Part shown: positions 26,644-34,672 of the stretch, in pieces
Layout of the letters: the number at the start of each line of letters is the position of its first letter
Position numbering within the stretch: the first letter of the stretch is position 1
Program-made: the position numbers and the translations under genes
Assembly: GCA_017849575.1 (NCBI GenBank)
Contig: JAFIGV010000027.1
Coordinates: forward strand, 62,001-126,000
DNA from: Flavipsychrobacter sp.
GTDB taxonomy: Bacteria; Bacteroidota; Bacteroidia; Chitinophagales; Chitinophagaceae
Length of the DNA stretch: 64,000 nucleotides
Reading direction: 5' to 3'
The notes under the pieces: model-generated
What the model was told of the DNA's origin: nothing
Database searches by the model: none
Seen by the model: only the letters and a program-made list of their open reading frames with translations

Positions 26644-29499
26644 ATGCCACGCGACAATTCCATAAAAAGTGTACTGATCATCGGGTCCGGTCCCATCATT
26701 ATCGGACAGGCCTGCGAATTTGACTACTCCGGATCTCAGGCCGCACGAAGTCTGCGCGAAGAGGGGATCAAGGTTATTCTCATCAACTCCAATCCCGCAA
26801 CGATCATGACGGATCAGATCGTTGCCGACAAGGTGTATCTGTTGCCCCTCACCGTAGAGAGCATCGAGCAGATATTGGAAGAGAATGAAATCGATGCTGT
26901 ACTGCCCACAATGGGCGGGCAGACCGCTCTCAATCTTGCCAAAGAAGTAGATGAACTGGGCATCTGGCAGAAATTCAACGTACGTCTGATCGGTGTGGAC
27001 ATCAAAGCCATTGACAAGGCGGAAGACCGTGAACAATTCCGACAGTGGATGATAGAAATAGGCGTGCCTGTGGCGGAAGCAAGAACCGCCAACTCGCTGC
27101 TGGAAGGTAAAGAGTTTGCTCAGGAAATCGGTTTGCCTTGCGTGCTGCGCCCATCCTTTACGCTGGGGGGTACCGGTGGCGGACTGGTCTTTAAAAAAGA
27201 AGATCTCGAAGCTGCACTCGACCGCGCACTTACCGCATCGCCCATACACGAGGTGCTGGTAGAAAAGGCAGTGATTGGCTGGAAGGAGTTTGAGCTTGAA
27301 TTGCTGCGCGATGCTAACGATAATGTGGTGATCATCTGTACGGTGGAAAACTTCGACCCGATGGGCATCCATACCGGCGACAGTATTACAGTAGCACCGG
27401 CGATGACGCTGAGCGATACGGCGTTTCAGCTCATGCGCAATACAGCGCAAAAAATGATGCGCGACCTGGGGAATTTTGCCGGGGGGTGTAATGTGCAGTT
27501 TGCACTCAATCCGCAGACAGAAGAGATCATCGCTATCGAGATCAATCCGCGGGTAAGCCGCTCTTCTGCGCTTGCTTCCAAAGCCACAGGCTACCCCATC
27601 GCCAAGATAGCCGCAAAGCTGGCTATTGGCTATACACTCGACGAGCTGAAAAATCCCATCATTCAAACCACCTCAGCGTTTTTTGAACCTGCGCTCGACT
27701 ACGTGATTGTAAAAATGCCCCGCTGGAACTTCGATAGGTTCAAAGGTGCCGACGATACCCTGGGCTTCCAGATGAAAAGTGTAGGAGAGGTAATGGCCAT
27801 TGGCAGAACATTTCCGGAAGCTTTGCAGAAAGCCTGTCAGAGCCTCGAGAACAATGCCACCGGACTCTCCTTTATCAGCACCAGCCGCTTGCGCCCCGAA
27901 GAATTGCTCGAAACCTTCAACCGTCCGCAGTGGGATCGTATCTTCCGCATCAAAGAAGCACTTGCTGCCGGAGTATCGATAAAGACCCTGCGTGAACTGA
28001 CGCATATTGACCGCTGGTTTCTATACCAGATACAAGACATTGTAAACCTCGAAAACAAGATCAAGGAATACAAGCATCTGGACAAAGTGCCACGCGAAAT
28101 ACTTTGCGAAGCCAAACAAATGGGCTTTAGCGACGAGCAGATCGCCGACCTGGTGAAAGATGTAACTGCCGATGAAGTGTACGAACACCGCAAGCAATTG
28201 GGCATCCGCCGCGTATTTAAGATGGTGGATACCTGCAGCGCAGAGTTCGAAGCCAAAACACCATATTTCTACAGCAGCTTTGAGCCAACTGCCACTGCCG
28301 AAGAGACAAAAGGCGATTTGCTTTTTAACGAAAGCAAACTCCACGACAAAAAGAAAATCATCGTGCTCGGCTCGGGACCTAATCGCATTGGCCAGGGCAT
28401 TGAGTTCGATTATTGTTGTACCCATGGCTTACTTGCAGCCAAAGAATGCGGCTACGAAGCCATCATGGTCAACTGCAATCCGGAGACGGTTTCCACCGAT
28501 TTTGATATCGCCGACAAGCTCTACTTCGAGCCGGTGTATTGGGAACATCTCTGGGAGATCATCGAGCATGAACAACCTTACGGTGTTATCGTTCAGCTGG
28601 GCGGACAAACGGCACTGAAACTTGCCAAGCGCCTGCACGAAAAAGGCATTCGCATCATCGGCACCTCTTTCGATAATATGGATATTGCCGAAGATCGTGG
28701 ATGCTTCAGTGATATGCTGAAAGAGCTCGACATTCCCTACCCGCGCTACGGCACTGCTTTCACCACCGACGAAGCTATAGAAGTCGCTAACGAAGTAGGA
28801 TATCCCGTGTTGGTGCGTCCTTCTTATGTATTGGGCGGACAGCGTATGCGCATTGTGATCAATGACGATGAGCTGGAGAAGAGTGTGGTTTCGTTGCTAA
28901 AACATCTGCCCGGCAATAAGATTCTCATTGACCATTTCCTCGATCGCTGTCAGGAGGCGGAGATTGATGCTATTTGCGATGGCGACGAAGTGCACATCAT
29001 GGGCATTATGGAGCATATTGAACCCGCAGGTATTCACAGCGGCGACAGCCATTCGGTGCTGCCTGTGTTCAACCTTCCACCCCTTGTGGTGGAAGAGATG
29101 GCAGATATTGCCCGTAAGATTGCCTTTGCGCTCGACATTCGCGGTCTGATCAATATTCAATATGCGATCAAAGACGGAAAAGTGTATGTGATAGAAGCCA
29201 ATCCCCGTGCCAGCCGCACTACACCATTTATTGCAAAAGCCTATGGTGTGCCTTATCTGAATATTGCCACCAAAGTAATGTTGGGCGAAAAGAAACTCAA
29301 AGACTTCCATATTGAGCAAAAGCTGGAAGGCTTTGCAGTAAAAGAACCGGTGTTCTCATTTAATAAATTTCCGAAAGTGAACAAGGAGCTTGGTCCGGAA
29401 ATGAAGAGTACTGGTGAAGCGATACGGTTTATTAAAAACCTGCGCGACCCCTGGTTCCGCACGCTATACAAGGAAAGAAGTATGCACCTTAGCCGATAA
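26644..29499 (+). CDS. carB: Carbamoyl-phosphate synthase large subunit without the allosteric domain
   Basis: The 951-residue protein has two homologous synthetase halves. The first begins GSGPIIIGQACEFDYSGS (about 13-30) with ATP-grasp elements such as LRPSFTLGGTGGG; the second begins GSGPNRIGQGIEFDYCC near 580, with VRPSYVLGGQRMR. It makes carbamoyl phosphate for pyrimidines and arginine with CarA, which is not in the window. E. coli CarB has about 1073 residues and ends in a roughly 135-residue MGS-like domain that binds UMP and ornithine. Here the protein stops at YKERSMHLSR, before that domain, as in other Bacteroidota. Feedback control must therefore differ. Confidence 0.96.
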   Translation: MPRDNSIKSVLIIGSGPIIIGQACEFDYSGSQAARSLREEGIKVILINSNPATIMTDQIVADKVYLLPLTVESIEQILEENEIDAVLPTMGGQTALNLAKEVDELGIWQKFNVRLIGVDIKAIDKAEDREQFRQWMIEIGVPVAEARTANSLLEGKEFAQEIGLPCVLRPSFTLGGTGGGLVFKKEDLEAALDRALTASPIHEVLVEKAVIGWKEFELELLRDANDNVVIICTVENFDPMGIHTGDSITVAPAMTLSDTAFQLMRNTAQKMMRDLGNFAGGCNVQFALNPQTEEIIAIEINPRVSRSSALASKATGYPIAKIAAKLAIGYTLDELKNPIIQTTSAFFEPALDYVIVKMPRWNFDRFKGADDTLGFQMKSVGEVMAIGRTFPEALQKACQSLENNATGLSFISTSRLRPEELLETFNRPQWDRIFRIKEALAAGVSIKTLRELTHIDRWFLYQIQDIVNLENKIKEYKHLDKVPREILCEAKQMGFSDEQIADLVKDVTADEVYEHRKQLGIRRVFKMVDTCSAEFEAKTPYFYSSFEPTATAEETKGDLLFNESKLHDKKKIIVLGSGPNRIGQGIEFDYCCTHGLLAAKECGYEAIMVNCNPETVSTDFDIADKLYFEPVYWEHLWEIIEHEQPYGVIVQLGGQTALKLAKRLHEKGIRIIGTSFDNMDIAEDRGCFSDMLKELDIPYPRYGTAFTTDEAIEVANEVGYPVLVRPSYVLGGQRMRIVINDDELEKSVVSLLKHLPGNKILIDHFLDRCQEAEIDAICDGDEVHIMGIMEHIEPAGIHSGDSHSVLPVFNLPPLVVEEMADIARKIAFALDIRGLINIQYAIKDGKVYVIEANPRASRTTPFIAKAYGVPYLNIATKVMLGEKKLKDFHIEQKLEGFAVKEPVFSFNKFPKVNKELGPEMKSTGEAIRFIKNLRDPWFRTLYKERSMHLSR

Positions 29500-29508
29500 A
29501 AAATCTTA

Positions 29509-29541
29509 AGCCCGGACGTATGGATCCGGGCTTTGTTTTTT
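29509..29541 (+). terminator. Rho-independent terminator of carB
   Basis: AGCCCGGA (29509-29516) pairs with TCCGGGCT (29525-29532), followed by a T-rich tail. It also lies at the 3' end of the small reverse gene and can serve both strands. Confidence 0.85.
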
Positions 29542-29752
29542 AGCTGGTAAACGGCTGGCCACCTCCGGGAGGAAAGCCGCTGTTCTCTTCGTTCGCATCA
29601 ATCTCGCGGCTTATCTCTTCTTCCGATTTCCGGTCTTCGCCGGTCAGCGGATTGTGCAGATCGTTGCCGCCGCGGCTGTGTTCCTGATGTGTGGGGTTTG
29701 TGCCGGCGTTCTGTTTGTTGTCCTGTTCTTTTTCAAAATCCTTTCTGTCCAT
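29540..29752 (-). CDS. Small hydrophilic protein of unknown function
   Basis: The 70-residue protein is highly charged and rich in Asn, Gln, Glu, Gly and Asp, with no hydrophobic core: DFEKEQDNKQN at the start, SEEEISREIDANEEN in the middle and a FPPGGGQPFTS tail. It is probably disordered. Similar short hydrophilic proteins are common in Bacteroidota; some are stress-related, but nothing here proves that. It runs against carB and uses the shared terminator region. Confidence 0.55.
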   Translation of the reverse strand: MDRKDFEKEQDNKQNAGTNPTHQEHSRGGNDLHNPLTGEDRKSEEEISREIDANEENSGFPPGGGQPFTS

Positions 29753-29809
29753 AGTTTTTGTTTTTCAGGGAGCATGAAAAACTATACCTCCATACTATGA
29801 TTATACGGC

Positions 29810-29817
29810 TAACTTTG
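29810..29817 (+). promoter_or_regulatory. Possible -7 box of the thioesterase gene
   Basis: TAACTTTG fits TAnnTTTG, 19 bases upstream of the ATG at 29837. No matching -33 box is seen. Confidence 0.35.
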
Positions 29818-29836
29818 CCCGGTTTATAAAAGCTTT

Positions 29837-30358
29837 ATGATGAAACTCACTAAGCATCCCAAGGATACGTACAATGTGATGAGTGAACTGGTGTTGCCCA
29901 ACGATACCAACACCCTGGGCAACCTGATGGGAGGAAGGCTGATGCATATGATGGACATTGCCGGCGCAATATCGGCAATGAAGCACTGCAACTGCCCGGT
30001 AGTCACCGCTTCGGTAGATAATGTGTCTTTTGCCAACCCGATCAAGCTCGGCAATCTCCTTACCATCGAAAGTCGGGTTACCCGCTCTTTTCATACCTCT
30101 ATGGAAGTGTTTTTGCGGGTATGGGGCGAAGACCTTCATGCTCAGTTCAAGTATCTCACCAACGAAGCCTATTTCACCTTTGTGGCGCTTGATCCGCATG
30201 GCCGTCCCAGAAAGGTGCCGGAGCTGCTGCCGGAAACCGACGAAGAAAAAAAGATGTTTGATGGAGCTTTGCGCAGAAGGCAGGTACGCCTGATCCTTGG
30301 TGGAAAGATGAAGCCGGAAGACGCAGGAGAACTAAGAGCGCTTTTCATTAAAGAATAG
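29837..30358 (+). CDS. Acyl-CoA thioesterase (hotdog fold, YciA/BACH type)
   Basis: The 173-residue protein has the hotdog signature of acyl-CoA hydrolases: LVLPNDTNTLGNLMGGRLMHMMDIAGAISAM (about 17-47), with the catalytic Asn/Asp region and central helix, then SVDNVSFANPIKLGNLLTIESRV. The C-terminal tail after residue 125 is lysine/glutamate rich. It hydrolyses acyl-CoA to free acid and CoA in the cytoplasm; chain-length preference cannot be read. It stands between carB and the M16-like gene. Confidence 0.92.
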   Translation: MMKLTKHPKDTYNVMSELVLPNDTNTLGNLMGGRLMHMMDIAGAISAMKHCNCPVVTASVDNVSFANPIKLGNLLTIESRVTRSFHTSMEVFLRVWGEDLHAQFKYLTNEAYFTFVALDPHGRPRKVPELLPETDEEKKMFDGALRRRQVRLILGGKMKPEDAGELRALFIKE

Positions 30359-30374
30359 GTTTATTGCACACCCA

Positions 30375-30382
30375 TACATTTG
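30375..30382 (+). promoter_or_regulatory. Possible -7 box of the M16-like gene
   Basis: TACATTTG fits TAnnTTTG, 17 bases upstream of the ATG-containing start at 30399. -33 box not evident. Confidence 0.33.
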
Positions 30383-30398
30383 CACACCCAGGAAAATA

Positions 30399-31685
30399 TT
30401 GAGCATGCTTGACAGAACTACACCACCGCCGATACACGATGCCGTTGAATTCGAATATAAATTGCCTCCGGTTAACACCGTACAACTGGGCAATGGTATG
30501 CCGCTGTACTGGCTCAATGCCGGCGTGCAGGATGTGGTAGAAGTGGATTGGATTTTTCCGGCAGGGCTCTGGTATGAGGATAAACCAGCCGTAGCACAGG
30601 CCGTAGCCGCACTGCTGAAGAACGGAACCGCACAGAAAACCGCACATGAAATTCACGAAGCCTTTGAATTTTACGGGGCCAACCTCAAAGTGCAGGCCGG
30701 CAATGACTTTACCGCCGTTACCCTATATGCGCTCAATAAGCATTTGCCCCGGCTGTTGCCACTTGTTTACGAACTACTCACCGAAGCAAGCTTTCCTGAA
30801 GAAGAACTGCAGCTTTATCAGCAAAACAGCATTCAGCGTCTGCTGGTGAGCCTGCGCCAATGCGAATTTGTAGCAAACCAGAAGATAGACGCGCTACTTT
30901 TTGGTGAGTTTCACCCCTATGGTCGCTTTTCAAAAAAGGAAAAAATAGAAGCGCTCACCCGTCAGGATCTTATTCAGTTTTACACCCGGCATCTCGACCT
31001 CAGCAAGGCCCGGATTTTCATAGCCGGCAAAGTGCAGGAAACTGATGTGCAGCTTCTGGACCAGATTTTTGGAAAGGCCACCACTGCCCCCTCTGCAGCC
31101 ACAGAAACCATGTTTTCGGCTCCGGCACCCTCAGAAAAGAAGCATAGGATCATCAATGATGAAAACGGAGTGCAGGGCGCTATACGAATCGGAAGACTTT
31201 TTCCAAACCGCCATCACGAAGATTTTGCGCCAATGGTAGTGTTGAACACTTTGTTTGGCGGCTACTTCGGCTCGAGGCTCATGAGCAATATCCGCGAAGA
31301 AAAAGGTTTTACCTACGGCATTTACAGCTCAGTGGCACCCTATGTACATGGCGGCGCGCTAACCATTCATACAGAAGTGGGGCGCGATGTGATAGAACCC
31401 GCTGTAGCTGAGATTTACCACGAAATGAAAAAGCTTTGTGAAGAAACGGCACCGGAAGAAGAACTTTTGTTGGTAAAAAATTATTTGCTGGGCAATCTGC
31501 TGGGTGATCTCGACGGTCCTTTTCAAATCATCCACCGCTGGCGCACACTGATCTTAAATGGTCTGGGTGAAGAACACTTCAACCGAAACATCCGTATCTA
31601 CAAAAGCATTACGGCAAACGACTTGCAGGCGCTCGCCCGGAAATATTTTGATCCTGCAGATTTTTATGAAGTAGTAGTGGTGTAA
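30399..31685 (+). CDS. M16 peptidase family protein lacking the zinc motif
   Basis: The 428-residue protein has the two-domain M16 (pitrilysin) fold. The N-terminal domain carries VQLGNGMPLYWLNAG. The C-terminal domain carries LNTLFGGYFGSRLMSNIREEKGFTYGIYS near 285-310, the block that completes the active site of M16B peptidases. The catalytic HxxEH expected near residue 70 is absent; the matching helix reads VAALLKNGTAQKTAHEIHE. It is therefore the inactive partner type. In Bacteroidota such a gene is usually beside an active M16 gene; none is present here. It may pair with a peptidase encoded elsewhere. Confidence 0.88.
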   Translation: MSMLDRTTPPPIHDAVEFEYKLPPVNTVQLGNGMPLYWLNAGVQDVVEVDWIFPAGLWYEDKPAVAQAVAALLKNGTAQKTAHEIHEAFEFYGANLKVQAGNDFTAVTLYALNKHLPRLLPLVYELLTEASFPEEELQLYQQNSIQRLLVSLRQCEFVANQKIDALLFGEFHPYGRFSKKEKIEALTRQDLIQFYTRHLDLSKARIFIAGKVQETDVQLLDQIFGKATTAPSAATETMFSAPAPSEKKHRIINDENGVQGAIRIGRLFPNRHHEDFAPMVVLNTLFGGYFGSRLMSNIREEKGFTYGIYSSVAPYVHGGALTIHTEVGRDVIEPAVAEIYHEMKKLCEETAPEEELLLVKNYLLGNLLGDLDGPFQIIHRWRTLILNGLGEEHFNRNIRIYKSITANDLQALARKYFDPADFYEVVVV

Positions 31686-31723
31686 GGCACGGTATTGATG
31701 ACTTTTTGCAAAAAGCAAGAGTT

Positions 31724-32341
31724 ATGAAATACCTGATCGCAACCCTTGTAGCCGGTATTTTTTCCTGTCGGTGCCTGGCCCAGATAGATGTGGAATTGTT
31801 GCCCGTTTCGGAACTGCGCAAGGCGGTGTTTTATGGCCGAAGTGCGGGCAAAGCTGCCACTGGCGAACTTAGCATTCCCCACAAATCGCTGGTCTTTCGG
31901 AGAGTTTTTTTGGTAACCAATGCCAACAGCGAGCAGGAAGTGTTTGACCGCGCCCTCGACTATGCTCTGGTGGTAAGCCTCGATGCCCAAGCCTTTCCGG
32001 AGCAAAATCGTATTGAGCTTCCGCTGAGCTGGGACTATGAGCCCGCTTCCGCACAGTGCATCGAGCAGTTGCAACTTGAGGGCACCGTACGGATCGAAGT
32101 TAAGAACCGAAAGACGCGCATCTCACTGCTTCAGATAAATTACAAACATCAGTACCTGAAGAATGAATGGCGCGGACCCGTATTGCGGGCGGGCACAATT
32201 TGTGCGCCGGAAGCCGGGCCGGTAGAGCTGCTGTATCGTTGTGCAGCCTGTCGCAACGATCAAAAAGAACTGAAGAGAAATTTGCGTAGCCGCTTTGATG
32301 CGTTGGCCACAAAATATCAGGACTGGCTGCGCAGTTATTAG
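31724..32341 (+). CDS. Secreted protein of unknown function
   Basis: The ATG at 31724 gives a 205-residue protein with a signal peptide MKYLIATLVAGIFSCRCLAQ; the Cys pair in it is a poor lipobox, so secretion is more likely than lipidation. The rest has alternating strands (DVELLPVSELRKAVFYGRS, LVFRRVFLVTNANSEQEVF, VRIEVKNRKTRISLLQINY) and a short cysteine pair (YRCAACRND) that could bind metal or form a disulfide. No family recognised. It follows the M16-like gene by 38 bases and overlaps the stop of the convergent CvpA-CAP gene. Confidence 0.65.
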   Translation: MKYLIATLVAGIFSCRCLAQIDVELLPVSELRKAVFYGRSAGKAATGELSIPHKSLVFRRVFLVTNANSEQEVFDRALDYALVVSLDAQAFPEQNRIELPLSWDYEPASAQCIEQLQLEGTVRIEVKNRKTRISLLQINYKHQYLKNEWRGPVLRAGTICAPEAGPVELLYRCAACRNDQKELKRNLRSRFDALATKYQDWLRSY

Positions 32342-33294
32342 TTACGAAACTCCTGGCAGATCATCAGTCCATAGATACCACCGTCTATCACCCCGATGCC
32401 AACCCTGCCAAACGACGGTTGCAGTATGTTGGCGCGATGACCAGTTGAGTGCATCAGTCCGATATGGGCCATCATCAGCGTTCGAGCCAGGGAGAGATTT
32501 TCACCCGCTGTGAGAAAATGAATGCCAGCCTCATTCATACGGTCAAATGGCCCCTTCCCTTCGGGTGTGTAGTGCGAAAAATATCCTCTTCTGAACATTT
32601 CTTTGCCATAAGCACGAGCCAGGCTACGCAAAGCTGTATCTGCTTCCAGCGAAGGCAGGCCTTCTTTGCTGCGCTCCTCATTGATTAGTGTTAACATCTT
32701 TTGCTCAAGCTCCGGCCTTGGCTCCGTCTCCTTAACCGTAAAGGGAAGCTTAACCGATTTTTCTGACTCCGGCGCCACGTTCATGCCGCCCAGGCTACGC
32801 CTTAACGTTTCGTCGAGAGCGGGTGCCAGAGCATCTTCAATACGCGCAAGCGGGGTGCTGAGCTGCTGAGCCAGCACACTGTTTCGGGCGGAGCGGGCTA
32901 AGCCGGGCCATAGCGGAACGAGTACCAGAAAGGTGGCCAGAAGGGCGGTGTATATCAGTCCGTTCAGGATGCCGGGAATTGCCCCCGCTGCTTTGTTGGC
33001 CGCATGCTGATGAACATTGCCTGGCAAAGCCCCCAGCAGCCACGCCACAAACCCGGCCGTGAGCAGCCGAAGCACCAGAAAGCTCAGAAAAAAAGCAAGC
33101 GGCAGCAGCCAGAGACTCTCCGGGTCCATAAATTTCTCCAGGGACTTTGCGGCGTAAGGATATAGCCAGAAGGTGAGCAGCAAGGCACCGATCCAGGCCA
33201 CAAGATCGAAAAAGCTGAAAAGGAATCCCCGCCGTATGCCGCCCAGTACAGCCAGCAGCATAACGATGCAGAGCAGGATATCAACACCATTCAT
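32338..33294 (-). CDS. CvpA-family membrane protein fused to a CAP domain
   Basis: The 318-residue protein has an N-terminal CvpA domain with four helices (about 1-155: DILLCIVMLLAVLGGIRRG, LVAWIGALLLTFWLYPYA, then two more) and a linker. A CAP/SCP domain (about 195-318) follows, with LTLINEERSKEGLPSLEADTALRSLARAYG, RGYFSHYTPEGKGPFDRM, AGENLSLA and LMHSTGHRANIL. The conserved His and Glu of CAP proteins (SHYT, AGENL, STGHR) are present. CvpA is linked to colicin V production and membrane homeostasis; CAP domains act outside the cell. The fusion thus places a CAP domain at the periplasmic face. Function is unknown. Confidence 0.9.
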   Translation of the reverse strand: MNGVDILLCIVMLLAVLGGIRRGFLFSFFDLVAWIGALLLTFWLYPYAAKSLEKFMDPESLWLLPLAFFLSFLVLRLLTAGFVAWLLGALPGNVHQHAANKAAGAIPGILNGLIYTALLATFLVLVPLWPGLARSARNSVLAQQLSTPLARIEDALAPALDETLRRSLGGMNVAPESEKSVKLPFTVKETEPRPELEQKMLTLINEERSKEGLPSLEADTALRSLARAYGKEMFRRGYFSHYTPEGKGPFDRMNEAGIHFLTAGENLSLARTLMMAHIGLMHSTGHRANILQPSFGRVGIGVIDGGIYGLMICQEFRN

Positions 33295-33413
33295 GTTATG
33301 ATCTCGTTTGTGGAACTATCGCTTAAGAATGGTGCCACACAATGGGCTGTTTGTGCCTCTCTATTGTCTGCAGTTGGCTTTTTTTACGCTAACTTGCAAA
33401 CCACTCGCGACGT

Positions 33414-34169
33414 ATGGATCTACCAACAGGCAAGAAAATTTACTTCGCATCCGATTTTCATCTTGGTATCCCCGACAGGGCTACGAGCAAAGAACGCGAA
33501 AAATTAATTTGCAGGTGGCTGGATGAGATAGCTGCCGATGCCGGTCGACTCTTTTTAGTGGGGGATCTTTTCGATACCTGGTTTGAATACAAGAATGTAG
33601 TACCCAAAGGCTACACGAGATTTTTGGGCAAGTTGGCAGAACTCGCTGACGGTGGTCTTCCCATAGAGGCTTTTACCGGCAACCACGATTTGTGGATGCG
33701 TGGCTATTTTGAAGACGAGCTTAATATACCCGTACATCACCATCCGGTGGAACGTGTGTACCGCGGTAAAAAGTTTTTTATTGCTCACGGCGATGGCCTC
33801 GGCCCCGGCGACCATGGCTATAAAATGCTAAAGAAGGTATTGCGCAGCCCCCTGTCTCAGTGGCTTTACCGGCGCATTCACCCGGATACCGGAGTGGGAA
33901 TAGCCGGGTGGTTTAGCAGGATGGGGCCAAAACACAGTGTGGAGGAAGACCCTTTTCTGGGTCCGGAAAAGGAATGGCTGGTACAATTTTGTCTTCAAAA
34001 GTTAAAGCATGAGCATTTTGACTATTTCATTTTTGGCCACAGACATATAGCCATCGAATACCCGTTACCGGAAAATAGTCTCTATTTGAATCTTGGCGAT
34101 TGGATACGTTTCAATAGTTATGCGATGTTCGACGGTGAACATTTAGCATTGAGGTACTACAACAAATAA
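33414..34169 (+). CDS. lpxH: LpxH-like UDP-2,3-diacylglucosamine diphosphatase
   Basis: The 251-residue calcineurin-like phosphoesterase has every metal-binding block of the LpxH group: ASDFHLG (about 12-18), GDLFDTWFE (near 50), GNHDLW (near 87), HGDGLGPGDHGYK (near 125) and the terminal FGHRH (near 205). LpxH hydrolyses UDP-2,3-diacylglucosamine to lipid X in lipid A synthesis at the inner membrane. Bacteroidota LpxH homologues are often misnamed, so related phosphatases are possible. The SixA-like gene follows after five bases on the same strand. Confidence 0.85.
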   Translation: MDLPTGKKIYFASDFHLGIPDRATSKEREKLICRWLDEIAADAGRLFLVGDLFDTWFEYKNVVPKGYTRFLGKLAELADGGLPIEAFTGNHDLWMRGYFEDELNIPVHHHPVERVYRGKKFFIAHGDGLGPGDHGYKMLKKVLRSPLSQWLYRRIHPDTGVGIAGWFSRMGPKHSVEEDPFLGPEKEWLVQFCLQKLKHEHFDYFIFGHRHIAIEYPLPENSLYLNLGDWIRFNSYAMFDGEHLALRYYNK

Positions 34170-34174
34170 AACAG

Positions 34175-34672
34175 GTGAAGAAGACTTTAGTATTGATAAG
34201 GCACGCCAAGTCTAGCTGGACAGCCCCCCTGAACAGCGATTTCGATCGGCCACTTAATGAACGTGGAGAACATGATGCACCGAGGATAGGAAAAAGGATG
34301 AGCGACCTTAAGCTATTTCCTGACCTCATTCTTGCGAGCCCTGCAAAAAGAACCGCGCAAACGGCCGAGCTATTGGCAAGGGAACTGCACTATTCCGCAG
34401 AACAAATAGAATATCAGGAAAAGCTCTACCATGGCTCGCCCTCGGTGCTGCTTGACATAATCATCAGCCTGCCTGCCCATGTAAATCTGGTATTTATTGT
34501 AGCCCACAACCCCGGTCTGACTGAGTTTGCCAATCAGCTTATCCCCAATTTTTATGTTGACAATATGCCCACTTGTAGCTTTGTAGCTGCCAACGTTGAA
34601 AACGGCGGGTGGGAAGACTTTGCAAATGCAAACGTAAAGCTCCTCTTATTTGAAACCCCTAAGAAATTATGA
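34175..34672 (+). CDS. SixA-type histidine phosphatase
   Basis: The 165-residue protein starts at a GTG, five bases after the lpxH-like stop. The catalytic RHG-type motif is LIRHAKSSW (residues 7-15), and other family blocks are DFDRPLNERGEHDAPRIG, ILASPAKRTAQTAELLA and VAHNPGLTEFANQL. SixA-type members dephosphorylate phosphohistidine, e.g. on the ArcB HPt domain or PTS proteins; the target here is unknown. The stop overlaps the start of the next gene (ATGA), so expression with the kinase-RapZ fusion is coupled. Confidence 0.87.
   Translation: MKKTLVLIRHAKSSWTAPLNSDFDRPLNERGEHDAPRIGKRMSDLKLFPDLILASPAKRTAQTAELLARELHYSAEQIEYQEKLYHGSPSVLLDIIISLPAHVNLVFIVAHNPGLTEFANQLIPNFYVDNMPTCSFVAANVENGGWEDFANANVKLLLFETPKKL

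Noticed and set aside
26623-27666. Long reverse frame of 347 codons opposite carB
   Set aside because: It lies wholly opposite a secure gene and its product has the Cys/His-rich look of antisense translation of high-GC codons.
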